DNA from: Microbispora catharanthi
GTDB lineage: Bacteria; Actinomycetota; Actinomycetes; Streptosporangiales; Streptosporangiaceae
NCBI RefSeq assembly: GCF_006334915.2
Contig: NZ_VDMA02000002.1
Coordinates: 496,001 to 560,000, forward strand
Length of the DNA: 64,000 nt
Direction of reading: 5' to 3'
The number at the start of each line of letters is the position of its first letter. The first letter of the stretch is position 1. Shown here in pieces: positions 57,099 through 64,000 of this stretch. The translations under genes were made by a program, and so were the position numbers. The notes beneath the pieces were generated by a model. It did not search any database. It was given only the letters and a program-made list of their open reading frames with translations, and was not told where the DNA came from.

Positions 57099-57908
57099 TC
57101 ACCGGGGTCCCTCCGCGACCGCCGTGTCGATGGCCGCGTCCACGTCGGGCACGGGGTCGTGTCCCGGCCCCTTCCCGAGCCACAAAACGTATTCCACGTT
57201 CCCCGACGGCCCCGGCAACGGGCTCGCCGTCACGCCCTTCACCGTCAGGCCGAGCGAGCCCGCCGCCGCCGCGACGTCCCGCACCGCCTGCGCCCGCAGG
57301 TCCGGGTCGCGTACGACGCCTCCCGCGCCCACGCGCTCCTTGCCGACCTCGAACTGCGGTTTCACCAGCATCGCGAACTCCGCCGCCTCGGCCGCGCAGC
57401 GCACCAGGGCCGGGAGGACGAGCCGGAGGGAGATGAAGGACAGGTCCCCGACGATCAGCGTCGGCGGCTCGCCCACCATCTCCGGGGTCAGGTCGCGGAC
57501 GTTGACCCGCTCCATCACCGTGACCCGCTCGTCCGTGCGCAGCGACCAGGCGAGCTGGCCGTACCCCACGTCGACCGCGAGCACGTGGGCGGCGCCATGC
57601 CTGAGCAGCACGTCGGTGAAGCCGCCGGTCGAGGCTCCCGCGTCGAGGCACCGGCGTCCCTCGACGCGGAGCCCTTGGAACGCGCGCAGCGCGCCGAGCA
57701 GCTTGTGGGCGCCCCTGGACACGTAGTCGGGGCCCTCGGCCGTCTCCGTGACCACGATGGGGGCGGCCGTGTCCACCTGCGTGGCCGCCTTGCCCGCCAC
57801 CCGACCTCCGACGCTGACCCGGCCCGCCTCGATGAGCTGGACCGCCTGCTCCCTGGACCGGGCGAGCCCACGGCGTACGAGCTCGCTGTCCAGCCGGACA
57901 CGCTTCAT
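57099..57908 (-). CDS. tlyA: TlyA-family rRNA methyltransferase
   Basis: 269 aa. N-terminal S4 RNA-binding domain (RLDSELVRRGLARSREQAVQLIEAG) and a C-terminal Rossmann methyltransferase (CLDAGASTGGFTDVLLRHGA, KPQFEVGKERV). In mycobacteria TlyA 2'-O-methylates 16S and 23S rRNA and sets capreomycin sensitivity; it is also called haemolysin. Start ATG 57908. Confidence 0.95.
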   Translation of the reverse strand: MKRVRLDSELVRRGLARSREQAVQLIEAGRVSVGGRVAGKAATQVDTAAPIVVTETAEGPDYVSRGAHKLLGALRAFQGLRVEGRRCLDAGASTGGFTDVLLRHGAAHVLAVDVGYGQLAWSLRTDERVTVMERVNVRDLTPEMVGEPPTLIVGDLSFISLRLVLPALVRCAAEAAEFAMLVKPQFEVGKERVGAGGVVRDPDLRAQAVRDVAAAAGSLGLTVKGVTASPLPGPSGNVEYVLWLGKGPGHDPVPDVDAAIDTAVAEGPR

Positions 57909-57993
57909 CGGGCCCGCCCCGCCGCGCCGTCGCGTGCCGTCCGGCCCTGCGTCCGCGCCCGGCTCGCGGTGTCCGCGGCCGCTCCCGTGGCGC

Positions 57994-58215
57994 TCACTGA
58001 CCACTCTCCCGGCCGCCGTGCGCTTCGGGCCGCCGCCCGCCCGCATCCTCCACGGACGCGAGCACCGCTTCGAGGCCGGCGAGGACCTGTTCGAAGACGC
58101 CCACATGCTCGGACACCGGCGCGTGAGCCAGCCGTCCGAGGGGCGACAACGCGGCCTGCACGCCGTCGGCGCCCGAGGCGAGGTGCTCCCCGGCCGCGAT
58201 CCCGCTGTCCGTCAT
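57994..58215 (-). CDS. Small conserved protein upstream of tlyA
   Basis: 73 aa soluble helical protein with no known domain. The core DGVQAALSPLGRLAHAPVSEHVGVFEQVLAGL resembles small proteins encoded just upstream of tlyA in other actinomycetes (pattern: ALxxL...H...YE.V...L), which I recall only generally. A strong GGAAGGGA precedes ATG 58215. Same strand as tlyA with an 85-bp gap. Function unknown. Confidence 0.65.
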   Translation of the reverse strand: MTDSGIAAGEHLASGADGVQAALSPLGRLAHAPVSEHVGVFEQVLAGLEAVLASVEDAGGRRPEAHGGRESGQ

Positions 58216-58709
58216 GGTCCCTTCCTGCTCCGATCAGCTGCCCCGTCACGTCTCCCCGTGCGCGGCCGCACGCGCGCTCCCGGGCTTCGGCCCGGCTCTC
58301 GCCGGATAGGGTCCCGGACGTCGCCGTACGACACGCGGCCATGCCGCGGGTCCCGTGCGAGCCCCTGCGGCGCTGGTCGCCTCGACGCTATCGGACCCCA
58401 CCGACGATCGTGCGCCGTCCGGCCGTTCCACAGGGGATCGCGGCCTTCCCCCGCATGATCTCGCCTCAGGCCTCGAGGGAGGCCATGCTCGCCTCGCCGT
58501 CCCTTTGGTTGCGAAATCTACGGCTCGCGGACCGCCGGACGCGTGCCGTGACCTTTCCATGACCCGACGCGGATTTCGCGCAGGCCGCCCGTGGAAAGCT
58601 ACTGTCGGTAGGTAGAGGGGAATCACATCGTCGACCGGTGATCCGTGCGCGGTTCACAAGCGGACACGGTCCGCGAGAAGACACGGTCCGCGAGGAGAAG
58701 GGCAGGCGC
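58216..58709. promoter_or_regulatory. Divergent region before the SCP2 gene, with 17-bp tandem repeat
   Basis: 494 bp without a supported gene, between divergent genes, so both promoters lie here. At 58663-58679 and 58680-58696 the sequence GACACGGTCCGCGAG is repeated with a 17-bp period, right in front of the SCP2 start. Also GGCCTC / GAGGCC makes a small hairpin near 58475. No confident hexamers. Confidence 0.6.
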
Positions 58710-59057
58710 ATGGCGACCGTCGAGGAATGCCGGGCGGCGCTGGACAAACTCGTCGAGCACTTCGACGAGATAAGCGAGGAGGACCGTGCCAGGCACGTGG
58801 TCGAACGCCGGCTGGCCTGCCGGATCTCCGACCTCGGCGTGACCTTCTACGGCCGCATCCACCGGGGCGGGCTCGACCCCTTCAAGGAGGTGCCCCCGGA
58901 GGACGGCCGGCCCGCCGAGGTCAAGCTGACGCTCAAGAGCGAGGACCTGGTCTCGATGGTCAACGGCGAACTCGACATGGGCCGCGCGCTGCTGGGCGGC
59001 CGGGTCAAGATCGACGCGAGTCTCGGCGATCTGCTGCGCCTTCGCAAACTCCTCTGA
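58710..59057 (+). CDS. SCP2 sterol-binding domain-like protein
   Basis: 115 aa. Resembles the SCP2/sterol-carrier fold: VERRLACRISDLGVTFYGRIHRGG, then VKLTLKSEDLVSMVNGELDMGRALLGGRVKIDASLGDLLRLRKLL. The carried lipid is unknown, and small SCP2-domain proteins are common in actinobacteria. ATG 58710 is preferred (AAGGG upstream); the open frame continues back to 58638 over the tandem repeat. Confidence 0.85.
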   Translation: MATVEECRAALDKLVEHFDEISEEDRARHVVERRLACRISDLGVTFYGRIHRGGLDPFKEVPPEDGRPAEVKLTLKSEDLVSMVNGELDMGRALLGGRVKIDASLGDLLRLRKLL

Positions 59058-59368
59058 CCGCTGCGCCAGAGCCGCGACGCACCCCCGCGCCGAGACATAC
59101 GCGCCGAGACTACGCCGCGCAGACGGCGGGGCCCGAACCGCGAAACGCGGTCACCGGTGGCGGCCGTCTCGGCGTCACACCGTGGTCCGGCGTGTGAGCC
59201 GGTGAACGGCCACCTGTGCTGACGTGGATCAGCCGTCCTGAGAGTGGACGACGCCGGTGCCGCGGTAGCCGTTCGGCTCCTGGAAAGAGGTGCTGCTTCC
59301 CGCGGCCTCGAACGCCGACCGACGACGCCGTGACGCGTGTGCGCCCGGCGACGCCGCCACCACGCCGG
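59058..59368. other. Convergent intergenic region, imperfect repeat and possible gene remnant
   Basis: 311 bp. A 13/14-bp tandem duplication of CGCGCCGAGAC-type sequence is at 59086-59112. On the minus strand, 59232-59300 has strongly coding-like third-base use (peptide begins FEAAGSSTSFQEPNGYRGTG and ends at TGA 59229-59231) but no convincing start after the HAD stop; it may be a small gene or a remnant. Confidence 0.4.
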
Positions 59369-60373
59369 TCAGCGGCCAAGCGCCGCCAGGGCGGCCTTCA
59401 CGGCGTCCTCGTCCGCTTGGCCGTCCCCCGCCGCCTCCCAGGCGGCGGCGCACGCCGCGCGCAGCCCCTCGACGGGGTCGCCCTCCCCGGAGAGCACGAG
59501 CTCCCCGTCCTGCCACACGGCCGTCCACCCGCCGCAGGTCCAGCCGCCCGAGCCGCGCCGTACGGGGACCACGGGGACGTGCAGGCCGGACAGGTCGGCG
59601 GCGATGTGGGTGGGACGGTGATGGGGCGCGGCGGTGAGCACGTCCAGAGGAGTGGCGACGCCGGTCAGCACGAGCAGGCTGTCGACACCGGCCCGGGTCG
59701 CGCCCTCGATGTCGGTGTCGAGCCGGTCGCCGACGATCAGCGGCCTCTCGGCGCGGGTGCGGATCATCGACTCGCGGTGCAGCGGCGGCTCAGGCTTGCC
59801 GGCGACCACGGGCTCGACGCCGGTCGCGGTGGCGATCACGCGGCTCATCGACCCGTTTCCGGGCTGCTCGCCCCGGCCGGTCGGCATGGTCGTGTCGCCG
59901 TTGGCCGCGACGAACCACGCCCCCTGACGTACGGCGAGCGCCCCTTCGCACAGCAGCCCGTAGGACAGGTTGTCGGCGATGCCCTGCACCACCGCGGCGG
60001 GCGCGTCCAGGGCCGTGGTCACGGGGCGCAGGCCGTGCTCGCGCAGGGCCATCCGCAGTCCCATGCCTCCTACCACCAGGACGGCGGAACCCCCCGGCAC
60101 GTGCTCGGCGACCAGCCGGGCCGCCGCCTGCGCGGACGTCACCACGTCCTGCGGGGCGGCCGGAATGCCCAGATGGCCGAGATGCTGGGCGATCGCCCCC
60201 GGCGTGCGGGACGCGTTGTTGGTCACGAACGCGAGCCGCACGCCCTGCTCCCGGGCCTTCACCAGCGCCTCCGGCGCGCCGGGGACCGCGTGTTTGCCGA
60301 GGTAGACGACACCGTCGAGGTCGAGCAGCAGCGTGTCGTAGGCGTCCACGAGCACGCCGGTGGTTTCTGGCAT
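59369..60373 (-). CDS. HAD-superfamily hydrolase (NagD-like, subfamily IIA)
   Basis: 334 aa. Motif I DTLLLDLDGVVYLG (nucleophile Asp, residue ~20), motif II in VRLAFVTNNASRT (Thr/Ser-Asn), Lys in EPVVAGKPEPPLHR, and motif III/IV VGDRLDTDIEGATRAG. These place it in the NagD/phosphoglycolate-phosphatase subfamily; homologue of mycobacterial Rv1692. The C-terminal ~90 residues are a variable extension. No Shine-Dalgarno before ATG 60373; CATACT lies 7 nt upstream, so the mRNA may be leaderless. Confidence 0.92.
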   Translation of the reverse strand: MPETTGVLVDAYDTLLLDLDGVVYLGKHAVPGAPEALVKAREQGVRLAFVTNNASRTPGAIAQHLGHLGIPAAPQDVVTSAQAAARLVAEHVPGGSAVLVVGGMGLRMALREHGLRPVTTALDAPAAVVQGIADNLSYGLLCEGALAVRQGAWFVAANGDTTMPTGRGEQPGNGSMSRVIATATGVEPVVAGKPEPPLHRESMIRTRAERPLIVGDRLDTDIEGATRAGVDSLLVLTGVATPLDVLTAAPHHRPTHIAADLSGLHVPVVPVRRGSGGWTCGGWTAVWQDGELVLSGEGDPVEGLRAACAAAWEAAGDGQADEDAVKAALAALGR

Positions 60374-60393
60374 GTCGGAAGTATGGCCTACGG

Positions 60394-60825
60394 TCACGCC
60401 CGCCTCGCCCGCAGCGTGGCCCTGACCTGCTTCAGCGCCGACACATAGTGCCGCAGGTCGGGGCGCATCGCCACCGCCACCGCGAGAGGCTCCTGCGCTC
60501 CCTCGATGTCCCCGCTTCGCCACAGCGACAGGCCGAGACCGAAGTAGGCGTAGTCCTCGGCGGGGTTGGCGTCGACGATCCAGCGGAAGCTGCCCGCGGC
60601 CTCGTCGTAGCGCTTCGAGTTGAACTGGGCCCGGGCGAGGGCCTCGCGGATGCTGCGCGAGTCGGGCTCGGCCTGTGCGGCGTGCTCCAGGATCGCCGCC
60701 GCCGCGGCCGGACTGCCCTCCTCGAGCAGTTTCATGCCACGCTTGAACCACTCATAGACGCCACCGGAAGGCGTACCGCCCGGATCATTGGAAGAAGCAG
60801 CGGCCTCGTTTCGTCCTTCGATCAT
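60394..60825 (-). CDS. TPR-containing protein
   Basis: 143 aa from ATG 60825. Two or three tetratricopeptide repeats are visible: WFKRGMKLLEEGSPAAAAAILEHAAQ, SIREALARAQFNSKRYDEAAGSFRWI and YAYFGLGLSLWRSGDIEGAQEPLAVAV. Corresponds by order to Rv1691 before the HAD gene. A strong GGAGGG precedes the ATG. Probably a protein-protein interaction module. Confidence 0.85.
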   Translation of the reverse strand: MIEGRNEAAASSNDPGGTPSGGVYEWFKRGMKLLEEGSPAAAAAILEHAAQAEPDSRSIREALARAQFNSKRYDEAAGSFRWIVDANPAEDYAYFGLGLSLWRSGDIEGAQEPLAVAVAMRPDLRHYVSALKQVRATLRARRA

Positions 60826-60903
60826 GGGGTAAGCCCTCCTGCACTCCGATTTCACAAGCAACCGGGCACCGCAGCGTCGGGGAGTCCGGGCACTTATGGC
60901 AAC

Positions 60904-62139
60904 ATGCCCGGTATGGAGAGTTCTGAACGGGCGGGACTGGTGCTACGTCCGTTCCACGGCGTCCGTTACGCGGTGGACGATCTGGCCGCTGTCACCTCCC
61001 CGCCGTACGATCTCATCTTCCCTGACGAACTGCGGGAACTGCTCAGTCGTCATCCGAACAACGTAGTGCGCCTGATCCTTCCCGGGATCAGCCACTACGG
61101 CGAGGCGAGCGCCACGTTGAGCGAGTGGCTCTCCGATGGAGTGCTGACGGTCGACTCCCTGCCCGGCCTGTACGTGTACGAGCAGAGCGGCGTCGGCTTC
61201 CTGCAGCGGGGCCTGATCGGAGGCGTCGGGGTCGGGTCGACCGCGATCCTTCCGCATGAGAACGTCCTGCCGGAGCCCGTCGCCGACCGGCTCGCCCTGA
61301 TGCGGGCGACGCAGGCCAACTTCGAGCCGATCTTCCTGTTGTACGAAGGCGGGGGCACCGCCTCCCGGCTCGTCGACGACGTGGCGACACAGCGTTTCCC
61401 CCTTATGGACGTCCGGACCCGTGAGGGCGTGCACCACCGGCTCTGGGCGGTGACCGACCCCCACGAGATCGAAGCCGTCGCGGAGGACCTGCATGATCGT
61501 CAGGCGCTGATCGCCGACGGTCACCACCGTTACGCCACTTACGAGGCGCTGCAGAAGGACCACGTGGGTCCCGGCCCCTGGGACTACGGCCTGGCGTACC
61601 TGGTCGACTCCACGGCCTACCCGCCCGATCTCAGGGCCATCCACCGTGTCATCCCGGGGCTGCCCCTGCAGGAGGCCGCAGCCCGCGCCAAGGGCGCCTG
61701 GCAGGTCCACGAGTTCCCCTCGATCGAGGACGCCCTCGCGGGGCTGGCCACGGCGACCGGCCCCGCCTTCGTGCTCGCCGGCGAGGGACCCGCCCATCTG
61801 CTGACGGATCCGGACCCGCTGCAGGTCGAGCACGCCATGCCGTCCGGGCAGTCCCCGCGGTGGCGGATGCTCGACACCTCGGTCCTCACGACGTTCCTCC
61901 TGCCCAAGGTGTGGGGAATCAACGACAGCGAGCAGTCGGTGATGGTCGTGCACCACGACCCGCTCGCCGCCGTGGAGAGGGCGCGCCGCCTCGGCGGGAC
62001 GGCGGTGCTACTGAATCCGCTGTCCACGGACGACGTCCTCACGGTCGCGGCGCAGGGTGAGCGGGTGCCGCGCAAGTCGACCTCGTTCGGTCCCAAGCCC
62101 CGTACGGGCCTGGTCATGCGGACCTTCGCCACTGACTGA
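60904..62139 (+). CDS. DUF1015-family protein
   Basis: 411 aa. Matches the DUF1015 pattern: LRPFHGVRYA at the start, VTSPPYDLI, the central RANFEPIFLLYE-like stretch (RATQANFEPIF), IADGHHRYATYEAL with paired His, and RTGLVMRTF at the end. The family is functionally uncharacterised; the conserved DGHHRY suggests an enzyme active site, and a link to serine-kinase (SbnI/SerK) relatives has been made for the family. Start ATG 60904 or 60913. Its end overlaps the convergent SSB gene by 26 bp. Confidence 0.9.
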   Translation: MPGMESSERAGLVLRPFHGVRYAVDDLAAVTSPPYDLIFPDELRELLSRHPNNVVRLILPGISHYGEASATLSEWLSDGVLTVDSLPGLYVYEQSGVGFLQRGLIGGVGVGSTAILPHENVLPEPVADRLALMRATQANFEPIFLLYEGGGTASRLVDDVATQRFPLMDVRTREGVHHRLWAVTDPHEIEAVAEDLHDRQALIADGHHRYATYEALQKDHVGPGPWDYGLAYLVDSTAYPPDLRAIHRVIPGLPLQEAAARAKGAWQVHEFPSIEDALAGLATATGPAFVLAGEGPAHLLTDPDPLQVEHAMPSGQSPRWRMLDTSVLTTFLLPKVWGINDSEQSVMVVHHDPLAAVERARRLGGTAVLLNPLSTDDVLTVAAQGERVPRKSTSFGPKPRTGLVMRTFATD

Positions 62140-62596
62140 TCACCTCGTCGCCGGGCTCCGCCGAGACGGCGTCGTCCCCCTCGTCTGTCGCACGGGCAGG
62201 GGCGATCTCACCGGCATCACCGGCCTGACCGGTCTCGGCGGCGGTTCCGTCGTCGGCGTGGGGCGTTCTCCTGCGTGGCCTGCCGCGGGGCGCGGCCGGT
62301 TCGACGCGGCGTGCCGTACGGACCTCGATCTCGTAGCGACTGCCGCCGCGCCACCAGCGGCGGCGCAGCGCGCCCTCCACCTCGACCAGATCATCGAGCT
62401 GCCAGCCGGCCAGCATGTCGCGCACGCCGTCGTCGAGCGTCGCGCACTCGATCGCGTCCGACCGCTGATGGCCCGAGCGGCCTCCCGGCCTGCGGACCGC
62501 GAGACGCCACTGCGTCAGCAGGGCTCCGCTCGGCAGTTCCCGGTGTGCCGGCACCATGGACAGCCGCCCGGCCAGCACCACCTCGTTGCGGTGCAT
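62114..62596 (-). CDS. Single-stranded DNA-binding protein paralogue
   Basis: 160 aa. The N-terminal ~100 residues form an OB-fold SSB domain (MHRNEVVLAGRLSMVP, ALLTQWRLAVRRP, LVEVEGALRRRWWRGGSRYEIEV). The C-terminal tail is Ala/Arg/Asp-rich and does not end in the acidic DDDIPF-type tip needed for protein recruitment, so it is an accessory SSB (SsbB-like) rather than the replicative one. GGAG lies 5 nt before ATG 62596. Confidence 0.88.
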   Translation of the reverse strand: MHRNEVVLAGRLSMVPAHRELPSGALLTQWRLAVRRPGGRSGHQRSDAIECATLDDGVRDMLAGWQLDDLVEVEGALRRRWWRGGSRYEIEVRTARRVEPAAPRGRPRRRTPHADDGTAAETGQAGDAGEIAPARATDEGDDAVSAEPGDEVISQWRRSA

Positions 62597-62700
62597 GTGA
62601 TCTCCTCTCTGCCGTGGAGATCACTATGCGTGACCAGGTTGGGCCGGCGCGGCCCTGAATGCCATTCTGTGAATACCGGTTCTAGTTTCAGGAGTGGGCT

Positions 62701-63627
62701 GTGGACAACGTGACTCCACTCGGCGGCGACGTCTACGAGATCGACACGCGGATGGCGGGCTATTCCGGCATCACCGCGGGCTATCTGATCCTCGGCGACC
62801 GCCCCTGCCTCGTCGAGACGGGCACCTCGACCTCGGCTCCCGTGGTCAGGGACGCCCTGTCCTCCCTCGGGGTGGGACCGGACGACCTCGCGACCGTCGT
62901 GGTCACCCACATCCACCTGGATCACGCAGGAGGCGTGGGGGACATCGCGAACTACTATCCGTCCGCGGAGATCGTCGTCCATGAGAAGGGCGCCCGTCAT
63001 CTCGCCGATCCCTCGCGGCTCATGGCGAGCGCCAAGATGGTGTGGGGCGACAAGCTCGACGTACTGTTCGGCGCTCTGGCGCCGACCGACGCGGCCCGCA
63101 TCAGGGCCCTCGGCGACACCGGGACGATCGACCTGGGCAACGGCCGCGCCCTGGCGAGCCACTACTCCCCCGGCCATGCCAAACACCACGTCGGCCTGCT
63201 GGACTCGCTCACCGGCGACCTGTACGTGGGCGACGCCGCCGGCGTGTATCTGCCCGAGACCGGGGACCTGCGGCCCGCCACGCCGCCGCCGGACTTCGAC
63301 CTCGACGTCGCCCTCGGCTCGATCGCGCTGTTCACGGCCCTGAAACCGCAGCGGCTGCTGTTCAGCCACTACGGACCGGTGAAGGACGTGCCTTCGACCC
63401 TCGAACGGTCGGCCGAGGAACTCCGGATATGGGTGGATCTCACCAGACGGGCCAGGGACGAGGGACTCGACCTCGATCACGCCGTCGCCATGGTGCGCGA
63501 CCGGACGCGGGAGCGGTACGCCGCGCTACGCGCCGACGAGGCCACCGCCGAGCAGTTCGAGCTGCTGAGCGGCGCGCCGTCGAACGTCGCGGGGATCATG
63601 CACTGGCTGGACCGTACCCCGCGCTGA
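62701..63627 (+). CDS. Metallo-beta-lactamase-fold hydrolase
   Basis: 308 aa. Canonical metal motif TVVVTHIHLDHAGG, then His in HYSPGHAKHHVGLL, Asp in LYVGDAAGVY and His in LLFSHYGPV. This layout is closest to MBL hydrolases of the lactonase/thioesterase type; substrate unknown. GTG 62701 has AGGAG 6-7 nt upstream. Divergent from the SSB gene across a 104-bp region. Confidence 0.92.
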   Translation: MDNVTPLGGDVYEIDTRMAGYSGITAGYLILGDRPCLVETGTSTSAPVVRDALSSLGVGPDDLATVVVTHIHLDHAGGVGDIANYYPSAEIVVHEKGARHLADPSRLMASAKMVWGDKLDVLFGALAPTDAARIRALGDTGTIDLGNGRALASHYSPGHAKHHVGLLDSLTGDLYVGDAAGVYLPETGDLRPATPPPDFDLDVALGSIALFTALKPQRLLFSHYGPVKDVPSTLERSAEELRIWVDLTRRARDEGLDLDHAVAMVRDRTRERYAALRADEATAEQFELLSGAPSNVAGIMHWLDRTPR

Positions 63628-63683
63628 CTCCTGGCCCCAGAAAGACCCGGCCCCTGAGGCGCGGCTTCCGCCGGAAAAGTAAA

Positions 63684-63707
63684 CGGGCGCCGCCGAGGCG
63701 GCGCCCG
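63684..63707. terminator. Terminator between the MBL gene and the edge gene
   Basis: CGGGCGCCGCC (63684-63694) and GGCGGCGCCCG (63697-63707) form a 10-11 bp stem; on the minus strand the hairpin is followed by TTTACTTTT, a real T-tract, so it terminates the edge gene and probably the MBL gene too. Confidence 0.9.
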
Positions 63708-63720
63708 TACGGAAGGAACG

Positions 63721-64000
63721 TCAGGGCTGGCGCTTCGCCCGCTCCTCGGCGTCCTCGGCGTCCACGGGGTCGTCGAGCACGTCGCCGAAGTTCGGCTCGA
63801 TGAACGCGGGGCCGTAGGACGGCGCGCTCTTGGCGGAAGGCCGCTCGGCCCCCTCATCGGCGTCGCGCGTCTCCTCGGCACCCGGTGCCGGCGTTGCCAC
63901 AGGCGCCACCGGTTCGGACACCTCGCCGGCCGAGGACGTCTCGGCCACATCGTCGCCCGCGGAGTCGCCGTCCGCCGAATCCTCGGTCAGCTCGTCCTCG
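63721..64000 (-). CDS. Acidic protein, C-terminal part only (truncated by window edge)
   Basis: The frame is open from the right edge to its TGA near 63721. The visible ~92 residues are rich in Asp, Glu, Ala, Ser and Thr (ETSSAGEVSEPVAPVATPAPG) and end PSYGPAFIEPNFGDVLDDP then a charged tail. It is probably a disordered C-terminal extension of a larger protein that begins outside the window. Not recognised. Confidence 0.6.
   Translation of the reverse strand, partial: EDELTEDSADGDSAGDDVAETSSAGEVSEPVAPVATPAPGAEETRDADEGAERPSAKSAPSYGPAFIEPNFGDVLDDPVDAEDAEERAKRQP

Noticed and set aside
58246..58626. A 126-codon minus-strand frame upstream of the small tlyA-linked gene
   Set aside because: Low-complexity Arg/Ala/Gly composition, no ribosome binding site and no family pattern; treated as non-coding.
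59110..59379. An 89-codon minus-strand frame after the HAD gene
   Set aside because: Overlaps the HAD end, Arg-rich with no family; a neighbouring frame (59232-59300) has better coding character and is listed as uncertain.

Overview
The window looks like chromosomal DNA of a high-GC actinomycete. Almost every real gene has G or C at the third codon position. Actinobacterial marker genes are present (rbpA, whiA, opcA, steA/steB, a mycothiol-dependent-isomerase-like protein), and blocks of gene order match those known from Streptomyces and Mycobacterium. I would place it in or near Streptosporangiales, but that is inference from protein style and gene order, not a measured phylogeny. I saw no rRNA, tRNA, CRISPR array, transposase or phage gene. 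Layout: 1-1909 two-component pair; 2003-2956 ctaB; 3209-11533 pentose-phosphate operon tkt-tal-pgi-zwf-opcA-pgl on the plus strand; 11773-24586 an accessory stretch (coiled-coil protein, tandem YciI protein, ACT-GNAT acetyltransferase, FAD oxidase plus YtcJ-type amidohydrolase, MBL hydrolase divergent from a LysR regulator, membrane Ser/Thr kinase, atypical response regulator with a membrane partner, and a secreted protein resembling the lectin PA-IL). 24674-34083 is a conserved minus-strand block in transcription order uvrC-rapZ-yvcK-whiA-gap-pgk-tpiA-secG-rbpA. 34224-36143 is a TetR/flavin monooxygenase pair, followed by a Rieske lipoprotein and uvrA. 40032-44279 holds a DinB/MPI-like gene, an MBL hydrolase, a GntP permease and a MenC/N-acylamino-acid-racemase-like enolase. 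44731-46231 is psd-pssA. 46355-47510 is a TerC gene behind a manganese-type (yybP-ykoY) riboswitch. 47649-60825 is an envelope, division and DNA-repair block matching mycobacterial Rv1691-Rv1698 order (TPR, HAD, tlyA, nadK, recN, steA, steB), extended by a MraY-like protein, a MurJ-like flippase and a glycosyltransferase. 60904-64000 carries a DUF1015 protein, an SSB paralogue, an MBL hydrolase and the end of an acidic protein. Functionally, the first half combines two arms of central carbon metabolism: the oxidative and non-oxidative pentose-phosphate pathway, and lower glycolysis. A DasR-type operator motif lies upstream of gap, which suggests N-acetylglucosamine-linked control. The most interesting signals are: the yybP-ykoY element, with a visible 9-bp hairpin that would hide the terC ribosome binding site; the DasR-like site at gap; the perfect LysR-type operator at 18762-18780; the kinase / degenerate response regulator / membrane-protein set at 19795-23994, with a lectin-like secreted protein next to it; and several short tandem duplications (13-17 bp period) in intergenic DNA. 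Nothing here proves a wholly new system. The 19795-24586 signalling set is the best candidate.
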